Source of the DNA: Vibrio jasicida CAIM 1864 = LMG 25398
GTDB taxonomy: Bacteria > Pseudomonadota > Gammaproteobacteria > Enterobacterales > Vibrionaceae
NCBI RefSeq assembly: GCF_000400365.1
Contig: NZ_BAOG01000044.1
Coordinates: 62,001-126,000 of the forward strand
Direction of reading: 5' to 3'
DNA: 64,000 nt
The position numbers and the translations under genes were made by a program. Shown here in pieces: positions 17,968 to 25,679 of this stretch. Within the stretch, counting starts at the first letter, position 1. Each line of letters starts with the position of its first letter. Under the pieces are notes generated by a model. That model saw only the letters and a list, made by a program, of their open reading frames with translations. It did not search any database and was not told where the DNA came from.

Positions 17968-20117
17968 TGAGCGTAGTTCCAATCGAGCGTTAGCCAGTAT
18001 TGCGTTCCATTAGCGAAAGGGTTGTAGTTGTTGGGAAACTCTTTGCTTTGATCTGCACCTAGATTTTCTACCGACGCTGTAATCTGTGGCAAACAATCGT
18101 TGTATTGCCAACTTACCGATGCATCAAAGGAAACCACTTCCGGCCAATTGTAGTCTTTATTCGCTACGTTAACCGGATTCAAAGCCGACTCGTAATCATC
18201 GTGTAACTTAGATTCAGAAACATACTGACCAGTCACACTGACCCACCATTGTGGCGTGATGTCCCACATTACCTGTGCGTTAACAAAATGATTCGGTTCA
18301 TTTTCAATCATACGTTTCACGGCCTTGTTGTTAGAGCAAATAGTACCCTCACAATGGCCAACAATACGCTTGTAACTGTAATTGGCGTTTATTTGAATGT
18401 CTTGACGAGGTTGCCACTTCACAGAAACCTCTCCACCAAAACTTTCACTCCAGATCGGATCAACTAAGCTGGATGTGTATTGCTCTACAACAGTACCAAC
18501 CGTGCCCGGTGATGAGCCACCAGTAACAATCGCTTGTGTCGCAGAATCCGTTTTATAAACACGAATATTTTCATGACGAGTATAAAAGCCACCAATATTG
18601 AATTGCAGTTTGTTCTCATCCCACAAACGGTATCCAAGCTCGTAGGTCGAGACTGATTCTACATCTAGGTCTTCATTCCCTTTTAATAGGTAACTGTAAT
18701 AGTAGTCATAGTAATTACCGTCGCTGAACTGTACGTTTTCCATATAATGGTTTTCACGCATATACGTGTTCAGTTCCAATCGTGACGGCGTCACTATTGC
18801 TTTACCCCAACCCGCCCACAATCGTTGATTATTCGCGAGCTCATAACTCAAACGCACCTGTGGTTGAGGATCGACATGATGAGTAAGGTTGTTGTATTGC
18901 CAGCGATTACCTAATGTCAGTTTGGTTCTCTCGTCCAACGGAATACTCCAGTTGGCATACAGACCATACGATTGGTTGAGAAAATCTGGACTGTCCGATA
19001 AGCGCAAATAAGGCATCGTCATTTCATCGTGTTTATCGAAAGTTCCAAACTGTTCATCAATAAGCCGAATATTGGCACCAACAGTAAACTCGGTTCCCCA
19101 TAGATTTGAAAAGGTATAATGGGAGTCTAGATCTGTTCGGAAAAATCGCGCATTATCGTGTGAAATGTCGTTAGAGCTGTAGGTTAACCAAACTTCATTT
19201 TCCCATCGGTCTCCGCTAGGACGATCAAAAATATGATGCCCCCCAACGAAGTACTCTTGCATGGTCATTTCGGTTTCATAAAAGTTGACCGGTTCTGCTC
19301 CGGGCATGACAAAGTGAGGCTGATAATTACCCCAGTTGTAGTCTTCGCGAGAGCGAATACCACCAGCTTGTACACTCAACGTGTGTTCATGCTTTTGATA
19401 ATCTAATCGGCCACCAAAGCGTTCAGTGTATACGTTAAAATGTTGCAGCGGAGCCACGCGAGCTTCATCACTTGTCCAAGGCATGTGATCAACAAACTCA
19501 CCATAGACACTGTAGTTGGTGTACTCACCAATTGATCCTGCATGATGCAATTGATATTCACTGTAGCCATAATTACCAAAGCTTGCTGACACCTTCCCTT
19601 TTGCCGAGCCTTCTGCTTCTTTAGTTATGACGTTGATGACTCCTGTCACGGCATTACCACCCCACACTGTCCCTACCGGGCCCAGAACGATTTCTATTTG
19701 GGCAATGTTGTCCATGCTAACGGGAATTAAATCCCAATTAACACCGGATGACATTGGATTGAACACACTGCGGCCATCTACCATGACCAACATCTTGTTG
19801 TTAAGTGTTTCATTATTGCCACGCACACTGACCCCCCAATCGTAATTGGAGAACTTGGCGACATGAAGACCAGGTGCCAAAGATAATGCGTCAGCCACAG
19901 AACGAGCACCAGAGCGTTGGATCTCTTTGGCTGTAATCACATAAACCGAAGCTGGCGTGTCCGCAAGGGATTGAGAGGTACGAGTTGCCGAAACAACTTT
20001 TGTGTCTGCTAACGAGCACAGTGGCATCTCTAGCAGGGAATCAAGATCATAGTTAGCATCAGCTGGAGCAACAGCTACAAAAGTGGATGCAATCACGAGG
20101 TTTAACGACAAACGCAT
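17961..20117 (-). CDS. TonB-dependent outer-membrane receptor
   Basis: 718 residues. Signal peptide, a TonB-box-like segment (TKVVSATR), plug domain (about 50-165, with TPASVYVITAKEIQRSG and RGNNETLNNKMLVMVDGRSV) and a 22-strand type barrel to the C terminus, which ends in an aromatic-rich strand (WLTLDWNYAQW). The substrate is not identifiable; the sequence is not an obvious siderophore, haem or B12 receptor. It is the first gene of the receptor / YfiR / YfiN-like operon, which suggests that ligand uptake or occupancy feeds into c-di-GMP signalling. Two 13-base repeats lie upstream of its start. Confidence 0.9.
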   Translation of the reverse strand: MRLSLNLVIASTFVAVAPADANYDLDSLLEMPLCSLADTKVVSATRTSQSLADTPASVYVITAKEIQRSGARSVADALSLAPGLHVAKFSNYDWGVSVRGNNETLNNKMLVMVDGRSVFNPMSSGVNWDLIPVSMDNIAQIEIVLGPVGTVWGGNAVTGVINVITKEAEGSAKGKVSASFGNYGYSEYQLHHAGSIGEYTNYSVYGEFVDHMPWTSDEARVAPLQHFNVYTERFGGRLDYQKHEHTLSVQAGGIRSREDYNWGNYQPHFVMPGAEPVNFYETEMTMQEYFVGGHHIFDRPSGDRWENEVWLTYSSNDISHDNARFFRTDLDSHYTFSNLWGTEFTVGANIRLIDEQFGTFDKHDEMTMPYLRLSDSPDFLNQSYGLYANWSIPLDERTKLTLGNRWQYNNLTHHVDPQPQVRLSYELANNQRLWAGWGKAIVTPSRLELNTYMRENHYMENVQFSDGNYYDYYYSYLLKGNEDLDVESVSTYELGYRLWDENKLQFNIGGFYTRHENIRVYKTDSATQAIVTGGSSPGTVGTVVEQYTSSLVDPIWSESFGGEVSVKWQPRQDIQINANYSYKRIVGHCEGTICSNNKAVKRMIENEPNHFVNAQVMWDITPQWWVSVTGQYVSESKLHDDYESALNPVNVANKDYNWPEVVSFDASVSWQYNDCLPQITASVENLGADQSKEFPNNYNPFANGTQYWLTLDWNYAQW

Positions 20118-20131
20118 ATGGGTTTTCTCAA

Positions 20132-20180
20132 CGTTTGAACGCTAAATATCAATGTTATGGGGAAGAGGTTCAAACGCTAA
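20132..20180 (-). repeat. Paired TTAGCGTTYRAAC repeats at the TonB-receptor promoter
   Basis: On the minus strand TTAGCGTTTGAAC starts at 20180 and TTAGCGTTCAAAC at 20145, 35 bases apart. Their cores CGTTTGAAC and GTTCAAACG are also an exact 9-base inverted pair (20132-20140 and 20168-20176). They span roughly 15-63 bases upstream of the receptor start, where an operator would sit. Confidence 0.5.
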
Positions 20181-20317
20181 TTTACAGTGTATCTATATGA
20201 GTACAGTGTACCATTTGCCCTAGTATGGTTCATTTTAAACCAACGCCAATTACGCTGAGTTATTTTTGTCGAGACGATTAATTGACGTACCAGATAGTGG
20301 GTGCTGGGTGTAGAGAG

Positions 20318-20340
20318 TAAAAAGCGCCGAAAGGCGCTTA
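20318..20340 (-). terminator. Terminator of the immunity-gene operon
   Basis: Read on the minus strand: stem AAGCGCC / GGCGCTT with a 4-base loop followed by a T run (the AAAA at 20319-20323 on the plus strand). It lies about 170 bases beyond the last immunity gene. Confidence 0.8.
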
Positions 20341-20511
20341 TTGTATATGACTTACCTGGAAAATAGCTCACAAGCTTAACTGTCTATGCATCATAGTTAT
20401 TGGTTTACAGCAAATAAATGCATCATCAGATTGTGAAAGTAAAGACCACAATATTATTGCTTACTATATAAGGCTAATAAGCAAGCACATTACTTTGCAC
20501 TCACTATGCTA

Positions 20512-20868
20512 CTAACCGAAGCGATGCTCTATTATTTTCGGGGATTGTTTAGACAATTCCCCTGCCAAATCAGGTGAAAACCTTAAAACACCTTCTTCAT
20601 AAACAATACCGTAGCTATCATGTCCAGTATCATACTGACTTTGGAGAACAGCAGGTAAAAAAACATACATGTTTTCAAAACCTTCGCCATTTGCTTCATA
20701 AGAAACTACAGTTTGCGAGCAAAAATCGGAAGGCACTTTTAAAGTATCCCTAACAAATACTCCAGGTGTTGGGAAGAAAACGAGAACTAAATCAGCAACT
20801 TTAGGGAACAGTGAACTCGAGATGGTTTCCTGAAACATACCATTTTGCTTATATTTCTGCTCTATCAT
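20512..20868 (-). CDS. Small T6SS immunity-unit protein B, second copy
   Basis: 118 residues, no signal peptide or membrane segment. It is about three-quarters identical by eye to the 118-residue protein at 21477-21833; the block FENMYVFLPAVLQSQYD and the C-terminal IEHRFG are shared exactly, while the middle differs. The start overlaps the 185-residue gene upstream by four bases. I do not recognise the family. The position, directly in the operon after a PAAR-AHH nuclease effector, and the duplication support a role in immunity or in helping the partner immunity protein; this is inference. Confidence 0.8.
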   Translation of the reverse strand: MIEQKYKQNGMFQETISSSLFPKVADLVLVFFPTPGVFVRDTLKVPSDFCSQTVVSYEANGEGFENMYVFLPAVLQSQYDTGHDSYGIVYEEGVLRFSPDLAGELSKQSPKIIEHRFG

Positions 20869-21422
20869 GCAAACTCCATAGGAATGAATTCAATACCAGC
20901 AACACCTTCAGCCTCAAGCGCGACCTTAACACGCTCACTTACATAGTAAGGGTCTTTATAAGTTGATAAGGTGAAGCAATCATGCTCGATATTAGCTGAT
21001 TTAAATTTATCTAAGTCTAGAATCTCTTCCAAAACACTAGAATATCCGCCCAGTGTTTTACTGAAATCCTCTGCCTCAGAGGCATCAGGATCGAGCAGAT
21101 CATAATGAGCCGTCACATTAATGAAAGCAAACTCAGTTAAGACATTATCATTTTTTACGTCGACAGGGATAAACTGTATACCACTAAACCCTTTATCAAA
21201 AAAAACTTGTTGTACTTTTTTACTTGCCAACATTCCTATGGGAACTTTTAAAAAATCAGATACTCCTTTTTCGTCATACTGCGTGTTCAAATAAACTGTT
21301 GGCTTATTTTTTAAGTACTTAAATTGAGGTTGGTAGTATTGAAGTACAGAGTTCCATGGGCTTTTGACAGTAAACGTCCCTTCGCCTGATTCGAACTTTT
21401 CAAATATTAAGTAATAATTCAT
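20865..21422 (-). CDS. T6SS immunity-unit protein A, second copy
   Basis: 185 residues, paralogue of the 183-residue protein at 21830-22381. It has an internal two-fold pattern: a half ending in KGFSGIQFIPVDV and a half ending in EAEGVAGIEFIPMEFA. The overall look is like imm11/DUF1629-type polymorphic-toxin immunity proteins, but I cannot confirm the family by eye. Cytoplasmic by prediction, which would suit protection against a DNase. Its divergence from the first copy may reflect specificity for a different toxin variant. Confidence 0.8.
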   Translation of the reverse strand: MNYYLIFEKFESGEGTFTVKSPWNSVLQYYQPQFKYLKNKPTVYLNTQYDEKGVSDFLKVPIGMLASKKVQQVFFDKGFSGIQFIPVDVKNDNVLTEFAFINVTAHYDLLDPDASEAEDFSKTLGGYSSVLEEILDLDKFKSANIEHDCFTLSTYKDPYYVSERVKVALEAEGVAGIEFIPMEFA

Positions 21423-21439
21423 TTTAATAACCTAGCAAT

Positions 21440-21470
21440 AAAAAAGCGAATGCACTTTAGCGCACTCGCT
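21440..21470 (-). terminator. Terminator between the two immunity pairs
   Basis: On the minus strand: AGCGAGTGC, 8-base loop, GCATTCGCT (one G-U pair), then six T. It follows the first immunity pair at once. The equivalent place after the second pair (about 20484-20511) has recognisable but decayed sequence that no longer folds well. Confidence 0.75.
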
Positions 21471-21476
21471 ATGTTG

Positions 21477-21833
21477 CTAGCCGAATCGATGCTCTATTGT
21501 TGTAAGAGACTGTTTTGATAAAGCCTCAGCCAAATCAGGTGAAAGCCTTAAAACGCCTTCTTCATAAACAATACCGCAGCTATCATGCCCAGCATCATAC
21601 TGACTTTGAAGAACAGCAGGTAAAAAAACATACATGTTTTCGAACACTTCACCACTTTTCTCATAATATGCAGCCATTTGTGCATAAAATGTATTTGGAA
21701 CGTTCACAGTATCCCGAACAAAGATTCCAGGGGAAGGGGAAAAAACTAAGACTAAATCAGCTATTTTAGGAAATAGTGACTTCGAGTCAGTCTCCTTAAA
21801 CATACCTTCTTGCTGAAACTTTTGCTCTATCAT
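21477..21833 (-). CDS. Small T6SS immunity-unit protein B, first copy
   Basis: 118 residues, soluble, no recognised domain. It overlaps the 183-residue gene by four bases, so the two are translationally coupled and probably act together. It is followed by a strong terminator. Paralogue of the 118-residue protein at 20512-20868. The central KIADLVLVF and VFLPAVL segments suggest a small alpha/beta fold. Role is inferred from position in the effector operon. Confidence 0.8.
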   Translation of the reverse strand: MIEQKFQQEGMFKETDSKSLFPKIADLVLVFSPSPGIFVRDTVNVPNTFYAQMAAYYEKSGEVFENMYVFLPAVLQSQYDAGHDSCGIVYEEGVLRLSPDLAEALSKQSLTTIEHRFG

Positions 21834-22381
21834 GCAAACTCCATAGGAACAAATTCAATACCCGTTACTCCTTTAGCTTCTAAAGCTGTCTTTACGTCCT
21901 CACTTATGAAACAAGCTAACTTATAATTTGATAAGGTAAAACAGTCATGTTTTATTTCTGCTTCGAGAAACTTACTCTTATCTATCAAAACATCAGAAAC
22001 TCTACCATATCCACCATAAATACTTTTAAACCTCTTCGCTTTCGATGCATTGGGCTCAAGTAAATCGTAGCTAGCAACGTAATTCATAAATGAGAAACTA
22101 GACTCTACACCTTCATTGTGAACTTCTACCGGAATGAACTGAATGCCTTTAAATCCATTCATTTCAAATACTTCTTGAACTTTACTACTAGCTAAATATC
22201 CGAGTGCAATTTTTAAAAAATCAGACATCCCTCTCTCTTCATAAGCCTCGTCTACCGTTAACACGGGTTTATGAGTTAATAACTTAAATTGAGCTGTGTA
22301 AGAATCTAATTGCTGCGGCTCTTGTTCAGAAAACGAGCCTTCACCTTTTTCAAATTTCCCAAATAATAAATAGTATTTCAT
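21830..22381 (-). CDS. T6SS immunity-unit protein A, first copy (probable cognate immunity)
   Basis: 183 residues, directly downstream of the PAAR-AHH effector gene (its start is two bases after the effector stop), the usual place for the cognate immunity gene. No signal peptide, so it would act in the cytoplasm against a nuclease. Two half-repeats are visible: one ends MNGFKGIQFIPVEV and the other AKGVTGIEFVPMEFA. Resembles imm11-like immunity proteins, unconfirmed. Local base composition is more AT-rich than the T6SS structural genes, as is common for exchangeable toxin/immunity cassettes. Confidence 0.85.
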   Translation of the reverse strand: MKYYLLFGKFEKGEGSFSEQEPQQLDSYTAQFKLLTHKPVLTVDEAYEERGMSDFLKIALGYLASSKVQEVFEMNGFKGIQFIPVEVHNEGVESSFSFMNYVASYDLLEPNASKAKRFKSIYGGYGRVSDVLIDKSKFLEAEIKHDCFTLSNYKLACFISEDVKTALEAKGVTGIEFVPMEFA

Positions 22382-22383
22382 AC

Positions 22384-24786
22384 CTAAACACCTAGCTTTG
22401 ATGCAACTTTACCCTTGTAAGTAATACGTTTGAGTTTTCCATTTTGAGTCACTCTAAAGTCGTGATGTAACTCTATGTTTTTCCGAGAATTCAATCTGTG
22501 AATGCATGTTTCGCTTTGTGCAGTTATTGATGCATGAGTCAATTGATTACAACACCCTTTCCCACCACTATCATAAGTATCATGAAATTTATCATTCAAT
22601 GCGCCGTTTCGACTAAATGTAATTATATCTTCATATATATCATTACTAATATCTATTAGTTCATCACATATATCTTTTGCTGCAGCCTTATCACAATAGT
22701 ACGACGCATGGATAGCATCTGAGACCAATTTCAACTGAGTTTTCACGTTTATTGTGTAAGGACTAGGATGCGGACCACTATGCAAAGGTAGTTCATAAAA
22801 ACATGCTAATTCAGGAATAGTCGGCAGGACAACAATATTGTGCCAATCATTTAGCTCATAGCCTAAAGCAGGTAATTTTTTATACAATAGCGAATTATTT
22901 TTCATTTCATCTACGGTAATTATATGATGAGCAGCTAATATACTCCCTACAGAAAACTTTTGTCCCTGATCTATAACACCAGCTAACTGTGCTTGAATGA
23001 ACTGTCGTTTCGCCTCTCCCTTATCCCAAAGATGCTGTGGTCTTTTGTAAGCTCTCCCATCAGGCGCTAAGTCATAGCATCTTGCATATAACGGATGTAT
23101 ATAAGGAGAGGAACTAAGTCTTCCATTATGCTCTTTCAAAAAGACCCAAGGATAGTGTTTGTTCTTTTTTGTTCCTCGTTTTATGAATCCAAATTCACTG
23201 TCACTTTTCTTATAGTACTTCCCTTTAAAGCCTTTCTCTTTGCAATAATTAGCAGTGGAATCACCTTGTTTTTTCTTTCCTACCTTTTTATCGCAGAGCC
23301 AACACTCATCAGGCTTCTTGTTTTTCTTATCTTGACTTACTTTTTCATCATGTTGTGGAGACTCCGCACTTCCTTTACTAGAGTGAGACCCAGCATTGGA
23401 TTTGTTTTTTCCTCTTTTTAAGCTGAGATCAATCTTGTCTTTCAAAAACATTAGAGCATCAGGTATGTGCTGCTGGGCTTGCTTTTCAACAGTTTCAACT
23501 TGAACTTTGAAATTGATGATTTCAGTTGCATACTCGTTGTAACCAAATAGCGAAGCTTTTTTCGCCAATTCATCAAGAACTTCAGTAAAACTAAAAATTG
23601 TTTCGGAAATAATTTGAAGGACTTCGAACTTGATGGCGTTCCAATCAAGATTCAAGATAAACTTCTCAACATCACCTTTACCGTACTCTCGAAGCATTGC
23701 GAAAAGGTCATCTCTAGACTTATCGTGCTTTACTGCTTTACCGACGCCTTTCATGACAGAACCTATCGTGGGTACTGCACCAATACCCGATAATGCGAGA
23801 TCTAACCACGCATCTGCGTTGTCTTGGTTTTCTTCTTCCGTCAAAAATAAAATGTTTGCCGTTATATCCCTGGCATCTAGCACTTGGTCAATACCGGGTA
23901 TTACTCCCAGCATTGTATTTAACATTATCTGACCAGTTGTAGGATCTTTATTAAAGTCCCCTACAATGACACCCCATAGCCAGCCTCTTACAGTCGAAGC
24001 CTGATTTCTGGTGGCTTCCCAAAAACCAACTTCTCCTATTTTGGTCTGTTCGATCAACAAATGAGGATCAAAACTATTTTTATAAAATGGATTTTCGTTA
24101 ATGTACTTTTCATCTGGTTTAAAGTCTCTAATATCCTCTCCATACTCAATCTCAAATATGCCCTTAGAAATACCGGAGATCGTTGCTGACCCCTTTGTAT
24201 CGAGGATTCCTTCAAACACAGAACCTGAAGCGTCGGTCAACTTATAAGGGGCTTGAAAACCTTCACCATCATCGTAAGTTACCTTAACAACAACCGTATA
24301 AGTCCCTTCCTGATCTTCCGTAACAGAAACCGATGGGTTTTGTGCGCCGCCCAAACACATGGTGTTGGCTTTATTCATGGTCATTTGATCAGACAGACGA
24401 CATACGCCCTTGCCTTCAAACTTAACCGTTGGTGAGGCTGAAATGAATTTTGCTTCGGCTTCTATCGTGCCGGATGCGACGCCTTTTTTATCGCCGCCCG
24501 CATCACCGGTACTTTTTGAGAATGTACTGCCTTTGATTGCGACACTGTTGCCGCCATCCATAGAGATAGTCGTAGTGCCACCAGCAAGGTCTGCTGATTT
24601 AGCATTGTTGCCATAAGGGATAGGAACGATCGGCTTGCCGACCTTCGTTAAACAAACATCTGGGAGCGTTGCATTCGCTTCACCACCTGAGCCTTTATGA
24701 ACTATTGAAAGTCCATTTGCACCAACTGTTACGCCCATAACCAATCCATTTGAATTTTGTTGATTGAATAATAAAAGAGATCGCAT
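22384..24786 (-). CDS. T6SS effector: PAAR-like (DUF4150) N terminus, AHH nuclease C terminus
   Basis: 800 residues. DUF4150 PAAR-like tip domain (about 17-148; LSIVHKGSGGEANATLPDVC and MTMNKANTMCLGG), a small beta-sandwich (about 160-215), a hydrophobic Gly-rich pre-toxin region (about 265-350), helical linker, a Lys-rich hinge, a CxxC pair (CWLC at 495-498, partner Cys 515) and a C-terminal AHH-type HNH/endonuclease VII-superfamily domain: AAHHIITVDE at 618-627, LNDWHNIVVLP, then HSGPHPSPY. It should cap VgrG and cleave nucleic acid in the target cell. Organisation is like the PAAR-AHH effector (VP1415) of V. parahaemolyticus T6SS1. Starts at 24786 (AGAGAG upstream) and 24738 (GGATTGG upstream) are both plausible. 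Downstream genes are the immunity pairs. Confidence 0.92.
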   Translation of the reverse strand: MRSLLLFNQQNSNGLVMGVTVGANGLSIVHKGSGGEANATLPDVCLTKVGKPIVPIPYGNNAKSADLAGGTTTISMDGGNSVAIKGSTFSKSTGDAGGDKKGVASGTIEAEAKFISASPTVKFEGKGVCRLSDQMTMNKANTMCLGGAQNPSVSVTEDQEGTYTVVVKVTYDDGEGFQAPYKLTDASGSVFEGILDTKGSATISGISKGIFEIEYGEDIRDFKPDEKYINENPFYKNSFDPHLLIEQTKIGEVGFWEATRNQASTVRGWLWGVIVGDFNKDPTTGQIMLNTMLGVIPGIDQVLDARDITANILFLTEEENQDNADAWLDLALSGIGAVPTIGSVMKGVGKAVKHDKSRDDLFAMLREYGKGDVEKFILNLDWNAIKFEVLQIISETIFSFTEVLDELAKKASLFGYNEYATEIINFKVQVETVEKQAQQHIPDALMFLKDKIDLSLKRGKNKSNAGSHSSKGSAESPQHDEKVSQDKKNKKPDECWLCDKKVGKKKQGDSTANYCKEKGFKGKYYKKSDSEFGFIKRGTKKNKHYPWVFLKEHNGRLSSSPYIHPLYARCYDLAPDGRAYKRPQHLWDKGEAKRQFIQAQLAGVIDQGQKFSVGSILAAHHIITVDEMKNNSLLYKKLPALGYELNDWHNIVVLPTIPELACFYELPLHSGPHPSPYTINVKTQLKLVSDAIHASYYCDKAAAKDICDELIDISNDIYEDIITFSRNGALNDKFHDTYDSGGKGCCNQLTHASITAQSETCIHRLNSRKNIELHHDFRVTQNGKLKRITYKGKVASKLGV

Positions 24787-24860
24787 ATTGCAATCTCTCT
24801 AAATGACTAGTGAATTCCACTAAATCGCCAGTGATATTCACGATAAAGTTTAAAACTGGC

Positions 24861-24885
24861 AGAAGATCTCAATTTGAGATCTTCT
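24861..24885 (-). terminator. Perfect 11-bp hairpin between tssL and the effector gene
   Basis: AGAAGATCTCA-ATT-TGAGATCTTCT begins two bases after the tssL stop on the minus strand. The next T run (TTTT) is about five bases further, so it may be a leaky terminator or RNA-stability element that separates structural from effector/immunity expression. Confidence 0.6.
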
Positions 24886-24887
24886 GG

Positions 24888-25679
24888 TTATTGATACATT
24901 TCCAACAACTTTTGAAACTTAAGGTCGATCACCATGTAGGTCGCGACATACATGACCACAAAGGTAATCGCGCTCACCCCTAAAATCAGCTTGGGTGAAA
25001 TCACCCTTTTTAACGGCTTCTTAAGGTATTTAGCTTTAAGGTTGACTAAAGATACTTTCTCTTGCTCGGCTAAACGTTCATCACGCACGAGTCGATAGAT
25101 AGTGCTGCCGATTTCCGCGAGTTTTTCGTTGCCTCGCTCTTCACGTCCGTACTTACCTTGGAAGCCAAGTTGAAGCAGTAAATAGAGAAACTCGATGACG
25201 TGTCGGTACTTGCGAGGGTCTGCTTTTAAGCGCTCCAAAATCACGAAGAACTTGTCACCACCAGAGGTCTCATTATGGAACTCTGACAACAAACTGTTCT
25301 GGCTCCAATGACTGTTTGCTCCCCACTCCTGACGACAGACAGACTCATCTATTGCTGCGCACAAGCAGTAGCGGATAACCAAAATAGATGCGCGATCCAA
25401 TTCCATTTCGTTGAGCTTACGCTCGCCCTTTCTAATCTCACGAGCCACCTGTTCACGAAACGGCATTGGGTCATCTAGCCATGGAATCGATGACATACAA
25501 GACAGACTCGCGATCAACCAAGAGAATTGGTCGACTAACGGGTTGATACCCATACTCTCGATGTTGAGGTCTTGAACGGCGATATTGCGCGACAAATCAG
25601 GCGCTGGCATCACCTCCATCGGTTTGCCAGGCTCTGGTTGAAATAGAACGACGGTTACATCGGTTTCTGCATAACTCAT
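24888..25679 (-). CDS. tssL: T6SS membrane complex protein TssL (DotU/IcmH)
   Basis: About 263 residues. A cytoplasmic helical DotU domain (about 35-215, with NPLVDQFSWLIA and YCLCAAIDESVCRQEWG) followed by one C-terminal membrane segment (about 232-250, LILGVSAITFVVMYVATYMV) with a short tail; no C-terminal peptidoglycan-binding OmpA domain. It forms the inner-membrane complex with TssM and TssJ and contacts the baseplate via TssK. I chose the ATG at 25679 because it forms an ATGA four-base overlap with the tssK stop. Confidence 0.95.
   Translation of the reverse strand: MSYAETDVTVVLFQPEPGKPMEVMPAPDLSRNIAVQDLNIESMGINPLVDQFSWLIASLSCMSSIPWLDDPMPFREQVAREIRKGERKLNEMELDRASILVIRYCLCAAIDESVCRQEWGANSHWSQNSLLSEFHNETSGGDKFFVILERLKADPRKYRHVIEFLYLLLQLGFQGKYGREERGNEKLAEIGSTIYRLVRDERLAEQEKVSLVNLKAKYLKKPLKRVISPKLILGVSAITFVVMYVATYMVIDLKFQKLLEMYQ

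Larger units (their letters stand above)
20118..20511. other. Intergenic region upstream of TonB receptor, downstream of T6SS immunity genes
   Basis: 394 bases with no credible gene. The part next to 20117 holds the receptor's promoter-side repeats. A minus-strand terminator at 20318-20340 closes the immunity operon. The segment from about 20484 to 20511 resembles the downstream flank of the first immunity pair (21440-21476) and is the edge of a duplication. Confidence 0.6.

Noticed and set aside
20177..20371. 64-codon minus-strand frame between the immunity genes and the TonB receptor.
   Set aside because: It runs across the terminator hairpin and the promoter repeats; composition is not protein-like.
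20512..22381. Possible insertion sequence or transposon behind the duplicated immunity block.
   Set aside because: No transposase, terminal inverted repeats or target duplication were found; simple tandem gene duplication is enough.
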